Source: an uncultured Moraxella sp. (lineage in GTDB: Bacteria > Pseudomonadota > Gammaproteobacteria > Pseudomonadales > Moraxellaceae). From it: a stretch of 64,000 bases of DNA. The position numbers and the translations under genes are program-made. This document shows, one piece after another, positions 9,585-18,578 of this stretch (its first letter is position 1; each line of letters begins with the position of its first letter). The stretch covers positions 1 to 64,000 of the forward strand of contig CALTTE010000003.1 of assembly GCA_943908405.1 (NCBI GenBank). Direction: 5' to 3'. A model generated the notes under the pieces. That model was given only the letters and a program-made list of their open reading frames with translations. It was not told the origin of the DNA and did no database searches.

Positions 9585-9646
9585 GTTTTTAACTTGATTT
9601 TTAACTTAATTTTTAACTTGATTTTTTAACTTAATTTTTAACTTGG
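9585..9646. repeat. About 12-bp tandem repeat, five copies, upstream of clpP
   Basis: The unit TTTTTAACTTRA is repeated about five times with small variations. It lies 113 bp before the clpP start. Confidence 0.85.
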
Positions 9647-9667
9647 TTTAATGTCGTTATTATCAAT

Positions 9668-9701
9668 CAAGATGGGCTAACGTGCAAGATGGGCTAACGT
9701 G
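9668..9701. repeat. Perfect 17-bp tandem duplication upstream of clpP
   Basis: CAAGATGGGCTAACGTG occurs at 9668-9684 and again at 9685-9701 with no spacer. Confidence 0.95.
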
Positions 9702-9758
9702 GTAATAATAACCAAGGCTGTTATTGCGTATTTTTTATAATTTTTTTAAGGACAATCA

Positions 9759-10409
9759 ATGAAGCATAATCCTTTTTATGACCAATTAAGCGATGCTTTT
9801 CACACCCAAAACGCCCTAGTGCCAATGGTGATTGAACAATCTGGGCGTGGCGAACGCTCTTTTGATATATTCTCACGCTTGCTACGTGAGCGGGTTATCT
9901 TTTTGACAGGGCAGGTTGAGGATACAATGGCGAATTTGATTGTCGCCCAATTATTGTTTTTGGAAGCAGAAAACCCTGAAAAAGATGTGCATTTGTATAT
10001 CAATTCTCCAGGTGGGGTGGTAACAGCGGGTATGGCAATTTATGACACAATGAATTTTATTCGCCCTGATGTATCAACCATTTGTATGGGTCAAGCGGCG
10101 AGTATGGGGTCGTTTTTGTTGTCAGCAGGTGAAAAGGGTAAGCGTTACGCCCTTGCTAACTCACGCATTATGATTCATCAGCCGTTGGGTGGGTTCCGTG
10201 GACAAGCATCTGACATTGAGATTCACGCTCGTGAAATTATTGCTCTAAAAGCCAAATTAAACGGCTTGCTTGCTGAGCATACAGGGCAACCGATTGAGCG
10301 AATTGAAAAAGATACCGACCGTGATAATTTTATGAGTGCCGAGTCTGCCAAAACTTATGGGCTGGTTGATACCGTGTTAGAAAAGCGTCCAAAGGCACTC
10401 AAGGTTTAA
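9759..10409 (+). CDS. clpP: ATP-dependent Clp protease, proteolytic subunit
   Basis: Serine peptidase that forms the 14-subunit chamber and degrades proteins unfolded by ClpX or ClpA. The catalytic triad is visible: Ser115 in GQAASMGSF, His140 in MIHQPLGG, and Asp189 in DRDNF. YINSPGG (80-86) lines the substrate groove. The 216 residues include a short propeptide-like N-terminus. AAGGA precedes the ATG. clpX follows after 9 bp with its own strong AAGGAG site, so the two are almost certainly cotranscribed. Confidence 0.97.
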   Translation: MKHNPFYDQLSDAFHTQNALVPMVIEQSGRGERSFDIFSRLLRERVIFLTGQVEDTMANLIVAQLLFLEAENPEKDVHLYINSPGGVVTAGMAIYDTMNFIRPDVSTICMGQAASMGSFLLSAGEKGKRYALANSRIMIHQPLGGFRGQASDIEIHAREIIALKAKLNGLLAEHTGQPIERIEKDTDRDNFMSAESAKTYGLVDTVLEKRPKALKV

Positions 10410-10418
10410 GGAGTTTTT

Positions 10419-11675
10419 ATGAGTGATGAATATTGCTCTTTTTGTGGTAAGCACGAAGATGATGTTAAGCGTTTGATTGCTGGTACTGATGCCAATATTT
10501 GTAATGAGTGCATTGAGATGGCGAGTGATTTGCTTGACAATACCGCTTATGATGACAGCGATGACAATGAGGCGATTGATGGTGAGGTATGGGCAAACAA
10601 AAAACTACCAACACCCAAGCAAATCCGTGAGCATTTGGACAGCTATGTTATCGGTCAAGATACTGCCAAAAAAACGCTGGCAGTGGCGGTGTATAACCAT
10701 TACAAACGCTTAAAAGTGAGCGATAAATTAGCCAATGAAAGCAGAACACGCAGTGAGACGATGGTTGAGCTTGCCAAAAGTAATGTGCTGTTGATTGGAC
10801 CGACTGGCTCTGGCAAAACGTTGTTGGCACAAACATTGGCAAGAATGCTTGATGTGCCATTTGCGATGGCAGATGCAACCACCTTAACCGAGGCTGGCTA
10901 TGTTGGCGAGGACGTGGAAAATATCATTCAAAAATTGCTCCAAGCGGCCGATTTTGATGTGCAAAAAACCGAGCGAGGCATTGTTTATATTGATGAGATT
11001 GACAAAATTTCTCGCAAAACAAGCAATCCGTCAATTACTCGTGATGTCTCAGGTGAGGGTGTACAACAGGCATTATTAAAACTGATTGAAGGTACGGTTG
11101 CCAATATTCCCCCACAAGGAGGGCGTAAACACCCACGCCAAGAAAATATTCAGGTAGATACCAGCAATATTTTGGTGATTGTTGGTGGGGCATTTGCAGG
11201 GCTTGAGCGAGTGATTACCGAGCGTAGTGAAAAAACAGGCATTGGCTTTGGGGCTGATGTTAAAGCCAAATCAGATGCCAATATTGGGGAGATTTTTCGT
11301 GAGGTAGAGCCTGAGGATTTGATTAAATTTGGACTAATCCCTGAGCTTATCGGACGTTTGCCTGTCATAGCCACCTTAGAGGAGCTGAGCGAAGAGGCAT
11401 TGGTGCAGATTTTGACCGAACCAAAAAACGCCTTGGTAAAGCAATATCAGTATTTATTTGCGATGGAAGGGGCAAGCTTGCAATTTGATGATGAGGCATT
11501 GGTAGCGATAGCCAAACAAGCCTTAGCACGCAAAACAGGGGCAAGGGGGCTACGTTCTATTATTGAAAATGCTTTGCTGGATACGATGTATGAGTTGCCT
11601 TCTGAAGAGACACCAAAGACGGTTACCGTTACTCGTGAAGTCATTGAAAACAAAGAAAAACCTGTTATTGTGTGA
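10419..11675 (+). CDS. clpX: ATP-dependent Clp protease, ATPase subunit ClpX
   Basis: AAA+ unfoldase that feeds substrates to ClpP. The N-terminal zinc-binding domain has CxxC pairs at Cys6/Cys9 and Cys28/Cys31. Walker A GPTGSGKT lies near residue 127, pore loop GYVG near 160, and Walker B IVYIDEID near 188. TGARGLRS is the sensor-2 region. The 418 residues match the family. A terminator with a GC-poor stem follows at 11791. Confidence 0.97.
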   Translation: MSDEYCSFCGKHEDDVKRLIAGTDANICNECIEMASDLLDNTAYDDSDDNEAIDGEVWANKKLPTPKQIREHLDSYVIGQDTAKKTLAVAVYNHYKRLKVSDKLANESRTRSETMVELAKSNVLLIGPTGSGKTLLAQTLARMLDVPFAMADATTLTEAGYVGEDVENIIQKLLQAADFDVQKTERGIVYIDEIDKISRKTSNPSITRDVSGEGVQQALLKLIEGTVANIPPQGGRKHPRQENIQVDTSNILVIVGGAFAGLERVITERSEKTGIGFGADVKAKSDANIGEIFREVEPEDLIKFGLIPELIGRLPVIATLEELSEEALVQILTEPKNALVKQYQYLFAMEGASLQFDDEALVAIAKQALARKTGARGLRSIIENALLDTMYELPSEETPKTVTVTREVIENKEKPVIV

Positions 11676-11790
11676 TTTATTGGTTTTAATTGATAATGTG
11701 TTAATTTTAGATGTGCTATTGATTGAGCCAATTGATGAAAAAATCTTGCTGTGCAAAAGATGACATCAACTGATAATAGCATTAAATAAA

Positions 11791-11826
11791 AAACCACTTG
11801 GATTAACGTCTAAGTGGTTTTTGTTT
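11791..11826 (+). terminator. Terminator of the clpP-clpX unit
   Basis: AAACCACTTG and TAAGTGGTTT form a 10-bp stem (one G-T pair) around a 10-nt loop. A T-rich run follows. Confidence 0.8.
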
Positions 11827-11927
11827 TAAAAAGCGTCAAAGCTGTTGGGGTAAGTGATTTGATTGTTGGTGAAACAGTGGGTCTTTTGAGTGTTTTTAGC
11901 AAATCTTAGTAATTTTTTGTAAGAAAT
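11827..11927. other. Spacer between clpX terminator and efe promoter
   Basis: Non-coding. Nothing specific was recognised. Confidence 0.4.
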
Positions 11928-11974
11928 ATGATTGATAATCATTTTTATCAAGCGTATAATACAAGCGTATAATA
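11928..11974 (+). promoter_or_regulatory. efeO promoter with Fur-box-like operator and duplicated -10
   Basis: A -35 box TTGATA (11932-11937) lies 17 bp before a perfect -10 TATAAT (11955-11960). ATGATTGATAATCATTTTT (11928-11946) contains the Fur core TGATAATCATT and overlaps the -35 box, as expected for iron repression. The 13-bp unit CAAGCGTATAATA (11949-11961) is duplicated exactly at 11962-11974, giving a second TATAAT. The efeOBU genes downstream import iron, which supports the Fur reading. Confidence 0.7.
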
Positions 11975-12097
11975 AATTGGTGTAGGTTGTGGATGTTTAA
12001 AAATATTGGGTGGTTTTAAAAATCGCTTTGTATTTATTAGGCTTATAAGTAAGAGATTTATTGACAGTTTTATTTTGCTAATTTTATGAGGTTTTTT

Positions 12098-12988
12098 ATG
12101 ATATATCGCCACTTTTTATTGATTATAATTTTGGCATTAACGCTGAGTGCCTGCCAAAAGCCTACGGATACAGCCTCTGCTGATGTAGCCAGTTTAAGTG
12201 ATGTCTCTGTCATTACTGATGGTTCGGTTGTTGGCGATGGTTCTGTAGTTTCTGGTGCGACCGTAGATTTATCCGCTGAGACTGAGCAGTACCGTGCTTG
12301 GGTTGAAGGGCAGATTGAAGCGTTGCTTGTTGGTACACAAGATTTTGTTGATGCCTTAAAAGCAGGTGATGTTGCCAAAGCCAAGCAATTGTATCCTGTG
12401 GTGCGAATGAATTTTGAACGCAGTGAGCCAATTGCTGAAAGTTTTGGTGATTTGGATCCACGCCTTGATAATCGTGAGGCAGATCTTGAGGTGGGTGAAA
12501 ACTGGACAGGTTTTCACGCCATTGAAAAAATTCTTTGGGAGCAAAATACAACCAAGGGGACAGAGCAACTTGCTGAACAATTGCTTGCCGATGTCAAAGA
12601 ACTGCACGCCAAATTACCGACTGCTGAAGTAACGGGCGAGCTGATGGTGCAAGGTGCGGTAGATTTATTAAACGAGGTTTCCACAAGTAAAATCACAGGT
12701 GAAGAAGAGATTTTCTCTAAAACGGATTTGTATGATTTTAAAGCCAATGTAGAAGGGGCAGAAAAAATTTTTGAAATTTTAAAACCCAAACTGACTGCCA
12801 AAGACCCAGCATTGGTGGCAACGCTTGAACAGCGATTTTCAGCGGTGGATACGTTGCTAGATAGCCATAAAGATGGTGATGGCTATGTGTCTTATGACAA
12901 ATTAAGTGCTGATGACACTAAGGCTTTGGGTGAAGCGGTTAATAAATTAGCAGAACCGTTGGCACAAATGGGTGTTATTTTGGCTTAA
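12098..12988 (+). CDS. efeO: EfeO-type iron-uptake lipoprotein (M75/imelysin domain)
   Basis: Periplasmic component of the EfeUOB ferrous-iron importer. The M75 domain carries the HxxE motif in GFHAIEKILW (His140, Glu143). The N-terminus MIYRHFLLIIILALTLSAC is a lipoprotein signal with lipobox LSAC and lipidated Cys19. A Ser/Thr/Asp/Val-rich linker (about 24-58) follows. The N-terminal cupredoxin domain found in some EfeO proteins is absent. GAGG at 12088-12091 points to ATG 12098 rather than ATG 12086. It is the first gene of an efeO-efeB-efeU operon behind a Fur-type promoter. Confidence 0.88.
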   Translation: MIYRHFLLIIILALTLSACQKPTDTASADVASLSDVSVITDGSVVGDGSVVSGATVDLSAETEQYRAWVEGQIEALLVGTQDFVDALKAGDVAKAKQLYPVVRMNFERSEPIAESFGDLDPRLDNREADLEVGENWTGFHAIEKILWEQNTTKGTEQLAEQLLADVKELHAKLPTAEVTGELMVQGAVDLLNEVSTSKITGEEEIFSKTDLYDFKANVEGAEKIFEILKPKLTAKDPALVATLEQRFSAVDTLLDSHKDGDGYVSYDKLSADDTKALGEAVNKLAEPLAQMGVILA

Positions 12989-13159
12989 ATTCTTAAGCTA
13001 ACAATACAAGCTAACAGTACTCAAGCTAACATGCCAATTTAAGCTGGCTTAAGTCTGTTTCAACTTAACTGATATTTTAAGTTTAAGCTTAAATTGACTT
13101 GGCTATAAGTGGGTTAAAAGACGATTAAGTGGTGGGTGATTTTATTGGGGAGTGGCGAT

Positions 13160-14434
13160 ATGGCAAATCGGCGGTATTTTTTAAAAACAGCGGGGCTTAT
13201 GGTCGCAGGGGCGGGGCTGACAGCGTGCCAACAGCCCAATATGCAAGCAGATAAATTAGCCGACTCCGTTCAAACAGCCGATAAAACCCAAAATCCTAAG
13301 CACGCAGGGATGGATGCCAATACCAGTAAAAATTGTTTTGCTGATAGTAGGTATGCGTTTTTTGGAGAGCATCAAGCAGGGATTACAACGCCTGTGCAAC
13401 GTCATAATTATTTTTTGGTATTGGATTTGCACAGTCGTGATGTAAAGGCGATTGCTCAGATGTTCCAAGATTGGACGGTTTTTGCTCAACAACTAATGAA
13501 CGGCAACAACATTAAGCCCTATGCCCCCAATAAGCAAGTACCACCGACTGATACCGGCGAAGCAGACAGCTTGGGGGCGTATGGCTTAACGCTAACTTTT
13601 GGTATTGCTCCAAGTTTTTTGACTAAATTGGGCTTGGATAATAAAAAGCCTGCTGAATTTGTGGATTTACCGCATTTTGCTAAAGACCAGATTCGTCCCG
13701 AGCTATCAGGCGGTGATATTTGTATACAGGCGTGCAGTGAAGATATGCAAGTGGCATTTCACGCTGTTCGGCAACTGGTGCGTCAATCACGAGGTGAGGT
13801 ATCGCCAAGATGGTCGCAGGCAGGTTTTGTGTCTTTTGATACGGGCAGTCAGACCCCGCGTAATTTATTTGCTTTTAAAGATGGTACTGCCAATGAGCTG
13901 ACTTTGGCACAGCCCAAGCAAAATCTGTGGATAACCGATAGCAATCCTGCTTGGCTACAAGGCGGAACGTATTTGGTGGTTAGGCTCATTCAAATGCACC
14001 TTGAGACGTGGGATAGAACATCACTTAAGGGACAAGAAGAAACCTTTGCTCGTCATCGCCATACAGGTGCACCACTCGGGTCGGACGATGAATTTGATGT
14101 ATTTAATCCACACGCCAAAACTGCTGATGGCAAAGCAATCATGCCAGAAGATGCTCACACAACCCTTGCCAATCAAACAGGACTGCATATTTTACGACGT
14201 TCTTATTCTTATAGCAGTGGTATTGACATTAAGACTGGGGCGTTCAATGCAGGGCTGTTGTTTATTTCTTTTCAAAAGTCCCCAACACAATTTATTGCCA
14301 TTCAAAATGCTTTGGGGCGTATGGATAAGATGAACGAGTACATTACCCATATTGGTAGCGGTTTGTTTGCGTGTTTTGGTGGGGTGAAAGAAGGTGAATA
14401 TTTGGGACAGGCGTTATTTGAGGGTGCTGTTTAA
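13160..14434 (+). CDS. efeB: EfeB, Tat-exported DyP-type heme peroxidase
   Basis: Dye-decolorising peroxidase of the Efe system, proposed to oxidise ferrous iron or to act on heme in the periplasm. The N-terminus MANRRYFLKTAGLMVAGAG is a twin-arginine signal. LTAC at residues 20-23 also resembles a lipobox. The DyP heme-pocket motif GxxDG appears as AFKDGTAN, so the Asp is kept but the first Gly is Ala. RRSYSYSSG and GLLFISFQ are EfeB-typical. GGGGAG at 13147-13152 fixes ATG 13160 as the start and gives 424 residues. Confidence 0.9.
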   Translation: MANRRYFLKTAGLMVAGAGLTACQQPNMQADKLADSVQTADKTQNPKHAGMDANTSKNCFADSRYAFFGEHQAGITTPVQRHNYFLVLDLHSRDVKAIAQMFQDWTVFAQQLMNGNNIKPYAPNKQVPPTDTGEADSLGAYGLTLTFGIAPSFLTKLGLDNKKPAEFVDLPHFAKDQIRPELSGGDICIQACSEDMQVAFHAVRQLVRQSRGEVSPRWSQAGFVSFDTGSQTPRNLFAFKDGTANELTLAQPKQNLWITDSNPAWLQGGTYLVVRLIQMHLETWDRTSLKGQEETFARHRHTGAPLGSDDEFDVFNPHAKTADGKAIMPEDAHTTLANQTGLHILRRSYSYSSGIDIKTGAFNAGLLFISFQKSPTQFIAIQNALGRMDKMNEYITHIGSGLFACFGGVKEGEYLGQALFEGAV

Positions 14435-14533
14435 AAGCACTGATAAAACACCGATTAATAAAAGCACCGATCAACAGTAACAGTAAAGATGGCTTGTTTT
14501 TTGTCTAATCAATAAAATATTAAAAGGGGTAAA

Positions 14534-16429
14534 ATGATAACGATAAGACACATACGCCGATGGGGCTTGATTGGGCTAATCGGCGTCATTGTTATGCCAA
14601 CAATAGCCCCAGTAGCCATTGCCCAAACCAGCTCATCGCCAGTTAGCAATACGACAATCAAGACTGATGGTGTTATACACGGCGATGACAACCAAAGCAA
14701 TGATGATAAATTAAATGTTGCATTCAAATCCACCATCAAATTTGCCCCACTATTTGTGCAACTGTCTGATGCAATGGCAAGTTTAAAAACTAATGACAGC
14801 GTCGCAAGCGTGCAATTATTGCAGGCCATTAAGATGGATTTGTTGGAGCAACAAGGGTATCATAAGTCCAATGACCCTGTTTTTAGTGCGGTAATCATAG
14901 CCCTTGACGAGGCGATTAGTACACCAACCCAAGCCAATTTATCGGCAGTGTCAAAACAATTATATCAATTAGAACAACAGCAAAATCCTACCGATTATAA
15001 TGCCCAAAGACAAAAATTTGCCCAAAAGGTAATGCCTGCATTTGAGCGGTTAAAAATTGCTTTTGATGCTGTTCAAGCCCGTAACCGTCAGGCAACTACC
15101 AACCAAACCGGTGATGATTTGGCTCAATTACGCCAAGCCTACGCAAAATTTAATGCCATTTGGTCAGCCAATGAACGAGTAGTGCGTGTAACCAGTATGG
15201 GGCATTATGGGGCGATTGAAACGGCAATGGCGTTGATGCGAGTGGCGATGGAGCAATCCCCCGCTAACATAGAACAAATACAAGCACAAATGGTTGCTTT
15301 AGAACAATCATTGACTGGATTTGTGATGGGTGAGCAAGTGTTATTACAGACCCAGCAAGTAACGTTGTCTGATGGTATTGAGCTGTTAGAGCAAGGCTTG
15401 TTGGCTTTTTCTGCCAATGATGTTGGTACCGCTCAAACCAAATTAGGGCGATTTATTGCTATTTGGAGTGGCATTGAAGGCGATGTCAGCACAAGAAATA
15501 AAGCCTTATACCAAATCATAGAATCGCAACTACCAGTCATTATGGCAACAGGGCAAGATGTTGCCAAACAAGAGCAGTTGCGTAATATCATTAGGGATTT
15601 AAAGGCAATCAATGTTGTGGCAGATTACACCGCCTTTGATGCAATGGCAATTTTATTGCGTGAGGGTTTTGAGGCGTTATTGATTATAATGGCATTATTA
15701 TCGGCACTAACCGCTGCTGGACAATCAAAGGGTAAATACTTTGTGTATGCAGGGGTGGTAGCAGGATTGCTGGCTAGTATTTTTGGGGCATTGGCATTAC
15801 AGCAATTTTTGCCAGCTTTGACCGCTGGGGCAAGCCGTGAGTTTTTAGAAGGGGTAGTTGGTCTTATTGCGGTTGTGATGATGATGGGTGTTGGTGCGTG
15901 GTTACATAGCAAATCATCGGTGCGGGCGTGGAATGCCTTTGTTAAAAAACATATGGGACAGGTGCTTACAGGCGGTAGTTTGGCGGGGCTTTTTGGTTTG
16001 AGTTTTTTGTCGGTATTTCGTGAGGGGGCAGAAACTATTTTATTTTATGTGGGTATCTTGCCCAACATAACAATGACAAATTTTGTGCTTGGCATTGTGT
16101 TGGCATTGGTAATTTTGTCGGTCGTGGCGGTGATGTTACTTAAGACGTCATTAAAGTTGCCGATGGCTTTTTTATTTAAATGGTTAACTTTTTTGATTTA
16201 TTTTTTGGGCTTTAAGATTTTGGGCGTGAGTATTGCCGCATTGCAACTAACCCAGCACTTGTCTCGCACGCCGATGAATATACAGCCATTGCCTTGGCTT
16301 GGTTTTTACCCCAGCATAGAAGGGTTTTTGGTGCAGCTGTTGTATGTATTGCTAGTGATAATGGTGCTTTTTTATAACACTTGGCGGCTTGGCAATAAGC
16401 ATCATATTGATAAGCAAACAACCAAGTAG
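14534..16429 (+). CDS. efeU: FTR1-family iron permease with long periplasmic N-domain
   Basis: Inner-membrane ferric iron channel of the Efe operon. Two FTR1 motifs, REGFE (376-380) and REGAE (496-500), supply the iron-ligand Glu residues of two transmembrane helices. About seven hydrophobic segments lie between 366 and 620. The first 30 residues look like a signal peptide (cut near AIA-Q). Residues 60-360 form a mostly helical extracytoplasmic domain that the short E. coli EfeU lacks, so the protein is 631 rather than about 280 residues. It ends the operon. AAAAGGGG precedes the ATG. Confidence 0.88.
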   Translation: MITIRHIRRWGLIGLIGVIVMPTIAPVAIAQTSSSPVSNTTIKTDGVIHGDDNQSNDDKLNVAFKSTIKFAPLFVQLSDAMASLKTNDSVASVQLLQAIKMDLLEQQGYHKSNDPVFSAVIIALDEAISTPTQANLSAVSKQLYQLEQQQNPTDYNAQRQKFAQKVMPAFERLKIAFDAVQARNRQATTNQTGDDLAQLRQAYAKFNAIWSANERVVRVTSMGHYGAIETAMALMRVAMEQSPANIEQIQAQMVALEQSLTGFVMGEQVLLQTQQVTLSDGIELLEQGLLAFSANDVGTAQTKLGRFIAIWSGIEGDVSTRNKALYQIIESQLPVIMATGQDVAKQEQLRNIIRDLKAINVVADYTAFDAMAILLREGFEALLIIMALLSALTAAGQSKGKYFVYAGVVAGLLASIFGALALQQFLPALTAGASREFLEGVVGLIAVVMMMGVGAWLHSKSSVRAWNAFVKKHMGQVLTGGSLAGLFGLSFLSVFREGAETILFYVGILPNITMTNFVLGIVLALVILSVVAVMLLKTSLKLPMAFLFKWLTFLIYFLGFKILGVSIAALQLTQHLSRTPMNIQPLPWLGFYPSIEGFLVQLLYVLLVIMVLFYNTWRLGNKHHIDKQTTK

Positions 16430-16564
16430 CTAGGTAATCAACAACTAATATAGCTTAAAGCTATTTAGACATAATGTTTGGATATTTGTGGCAATATTTT
16501 AAGTGGCAATATTTCAATGATTAGGTGGTCTAATTTGCAAAGTTTGCTTGTGATTTTTAGTGAT

Positions 16565-16592
16565 AAAAAACGTCTCATAATGAGACGTTTTG
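16565..16592. terminator. Bidirectional terminator between efeU and rpmJ
   Basis: AAAACGTCTCAT and its perfect complement are adjacent, with T-runs on both sides. It can end both the plus-strand efe operon and the minus-strand L36 gene. Confidence 0.8.
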
Positions 16593-16593
16593 T

Positions 16594-16734
16594 TTATTTT
16601 CTTTTTTTACCGCCTTGAACGGCTTTAAAGCGAGGGTTTGATTTGCAGATAACAAAGGTGCGACCACGGCGACGAACCACTTGGCAATCTTTGTGGCGAA
16701 GTTTGGCGGATTTTAATGAGCTTAAGACTTGCAT
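16594..16734 (-). CDS. rpmJ: 50S ribosomal protein L36, type B (YkgO-like)
   Basis: A 46-residue gene read on the minus strand, beginning MQVLSSLKSAKLRHKDCQVV and ending in a basic GGKKRK tail. LKSAK, RHKDCQVVRRRGR and ICKSNPRFKA identify L36. The longer N-terminus and the absence of the full CxxC...CxxxxH zinc ribbon mark it as the zinc-independent type B paralogue, which in other bacteria replaces the zinc form under zinc limitation. AAGGAA lies 6 bp before the ATG. It stands alone between terminators and no Zur-box was recognised. Confidence 0.93.
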   Translation of the reverse strand: MQVLSSLKSAKLRHKDCQVVRRRGRTFVICKSNPRFKAVQGGKKRK

Positions 16735-16800
16735 AATAGTTCCTTGTTGATAATTAAACGCCTATCATACAATAAAATGAATCAAAATAAAAGCCTTTTA

Positions 16801-16832
16801 TAAAAAATACGCCAAAAAAGGCGTATTTTATG
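16801..16832 (-). terminator. Terminator of the DUF475 gene
   Basis: On the minus strand, AAAATACGCC, a T-rich loop and GGCGTATTTTTT form a clean hairpin with a terminal T-run, 14 bp after the stop codon. Confidence 0.8.
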
Positions 16833-16845
16833 TGGTATGATGGGA

Positions 16846-17895
16846 TTATTTTTGTTTATTTTTGTTGTATTGGATAGAGGCAATCAACGCCCCGATAATA
16901 AAGGCAATGCCAATTAGCCCTGTGATGATTTCAGGAATATGATATTTCATTGACAGTAGCATAATTACCGCCAACGCCCCAATGGCATAATGAGCACCGT
17001 GTTCTAAATACACAAACTCATCAAGCGTGCCTTTTTCTACCAAAAATATCGTCATTGACCGCACAAACATCGCCCCAATGGCAAGCCCAAGCATAATAAT
17101 GACGACATCGCTTGTGATGGCAAATGCCCCAATCACCCCATCAAAACTAAAAGAGGCATCTAGCACTTCCAAATACAAAAACCCTGCCATACCGCCTTTG
17201 GCAATGGCGTTTAGGGGCTTGCCGTCAGCGTCAAACATCTCATTACCCCCATTGCCTTCTAGCATACTAGACAGTACATTAACACCCAAATACACCAAAA
17301 TGCCAAAAAATCCTGCCATCAATACCGCTGGTTCGTGGGCTTCATCTACCCAAGATAGCGACAAAAGTAGCGTTAGCATTGCCACAAAAACGCTCATTGC
17401 GTCCACCTTGCCAAGGCGTGCCAAGCGACTTTCTAGCCAGTGAAACCAATGAATGTCTTTTTCATCAAACACAAAATTCAAAAATACCAACAGCAAGAAC
17501 ATTCCCCCAAAGGCGGCAATTTCGGCGTGGTGGGCAAGTAGTTTGTTGGAGTATTCTTCAGGATTATTAAGGGCCAATTGTACCACCTCGCCCATACCCA
17601 TATCGGCGGTAACGGCGACAATAACAATGGGGAAAACAAGACGCATACCAAAGACGGCAATGAGCATACCCAAGGTTAAAAAGATGGTTTTCCAAAATTT
17701 GTCCCAGTGCTTGAGTACCGAGGCATTGACCACGGCGTTGTCAAATGACAGTGAAATTTCCATCAATGCCAGCACAAGACAAATAAACAATGCCGATAGC
17801 ATTGCACCAATACCGCCGTGGCTAAAGCCCCAATAAGCGGAGACCCCTAAGGCAATTAGGGTAAAAATAATATCAAATTTAAAGTGTTTTATCAT
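16846..17895 (-). CDS. DUF475 family membrane protein (TerC-related)
   Basis: Polytopic inner-membrane protein of 349 residues. LALMEISLSFDNAVVNA near residue 45 and a second acidic motif DASFSFDGVIGAF near 238 mark the DUF475 group, related to the TerC tellurite-resistance and metal-handling proteins. The paired intramembrane Asp/Glu motifs suggest cation transport, possibly Mn2+ export as proposed for TerC relatives, but that is inference. About eight or nine hydrophobic segments are visible. It is transcribed with no close partner. The ferredoxin gene upstream is 97 bp away. Confidence 0.8.
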   Translation of the reverse strand: MIKHFKFDIIFTLIALGVSAYWGFSHGGIGAMLSALFICLVLALMEISLSFDNAVVNASVLKHWDKFWKTIFLTLGMLIAVFGMRLVFPIVIVAVTADMGMGEVVQLALNNPEEYSNKLLAHHAEIAAFGGMFLLLVFLNFVFDEKDIHWFHWLESRLARLGKVDAMSVFVAMLTLLLSLSWVDEAHEPAVLMAGFFGILVYLGVNVLSSMLEGNGGNEMFDADGKPLNAIAKGGMAGFLYLEVLDASFSFDGVIGAFAITSDVVIIMLGLAIGAMFVRSMTIFLVEKGTLDEFVYLEHGAHYAIGALAVIMLLSMKYHIPEIITGLIGIAFIIGALIASIQYNKNKQK

Positions 17896-17992
17896 AAGGT
17901 AAATTTATTAAAATAGTAAGCCAAAACGGATTATATTAACGGATTACCATCAAAAAATCCAGCCATTACTCATCGCTTTTGTTGGCTTTGGG

Positions 17993-18244
17993 TTAATGGT
18001 TGGTGGTTAGTTTTTGGTATTTGGCAAGTAGTTCTTCGTTGCTTTCTTGATGGTCTGGGTCTTTTGGAATGCAGTCTACAGGGCAGATGGCAACGCATTG
18101 GGGTTCGTCAAAATGCCCCACGCATTCAGTGCACAAGGCAGGATTGATGACATAAATCTCATCGCCTGCAAAAATGGCGTCATTGGGGCAGGCAGGTTCA
18201 CAAACATCACAGTTGATACATTCGTCGGTAATTTTTAGTGCCAT
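17993..18244 (-). CDS. 2[4Fe-4S] ferredoxin, YfhL-like
   Basis: An 83-residue electron carrier. CINCDVCEPACPNDAI provides the first CxxCxxCxxxCP set. The second, with the spaced C-TEC...CVAICPVDCI arrangement, holds the other cluster and has the extra loop (VGHFDEPQ) typical of YfhL/Alvin-type ferredoxins. The start at 18244 (MALKITDECIN) is preceded by AAAGG. A longer open frame upstream to 18358 contains no conserved sequence. The redox partner is not indicated by neighbours. coaD lies upstream on the same strand. Confidence 0.9.
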   Translation of the reverse strand: MALKITDECINCDVCEPACPNDAIFAGDEIYVINPALCTECVGHFDEPQCVAICPVDCIPKDPDHQESNEELLAKYQKLTTNH

Positions 18245-18578
18245 TGGCTGACCTTTTGGTTGTAGGTGGGGGTTTTGTTGGGTAAGGGCTATTGGATAAG
18301 AGCTATTGGATAACTGATTGGTGTTTAGTGTTAAGTATTGAATACCAGTTATCGGCACTAATGCTTAATTATAAGTTAATCATCAATCATTTGATATCAA
18401 GTAGCTTAATGTTAAAAATAATCAATGTTAACACTAACCGCCAATGATTGAGTGCCAGTAAGCGTAATGCGATAATCAGCACAAGGATAAAAAACAATTA
18501 CACAAACAGTGATTGCACCAAGTAACAAGTAACAAGCGGTATTAAGCGGTAATCAACAAACAGTAATTAACAAAAAAA
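18245..18578. other. Spacer between coaD and the ferredoxin gene
   Basis: No supported gene. Short direct repeats occur (AGCTATTGGATAA twice near 18286-18316, GTAACAA twice near 18520-18535). The ferredoxin promoter is expected here on the minus strand. Confidence 0.4.
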
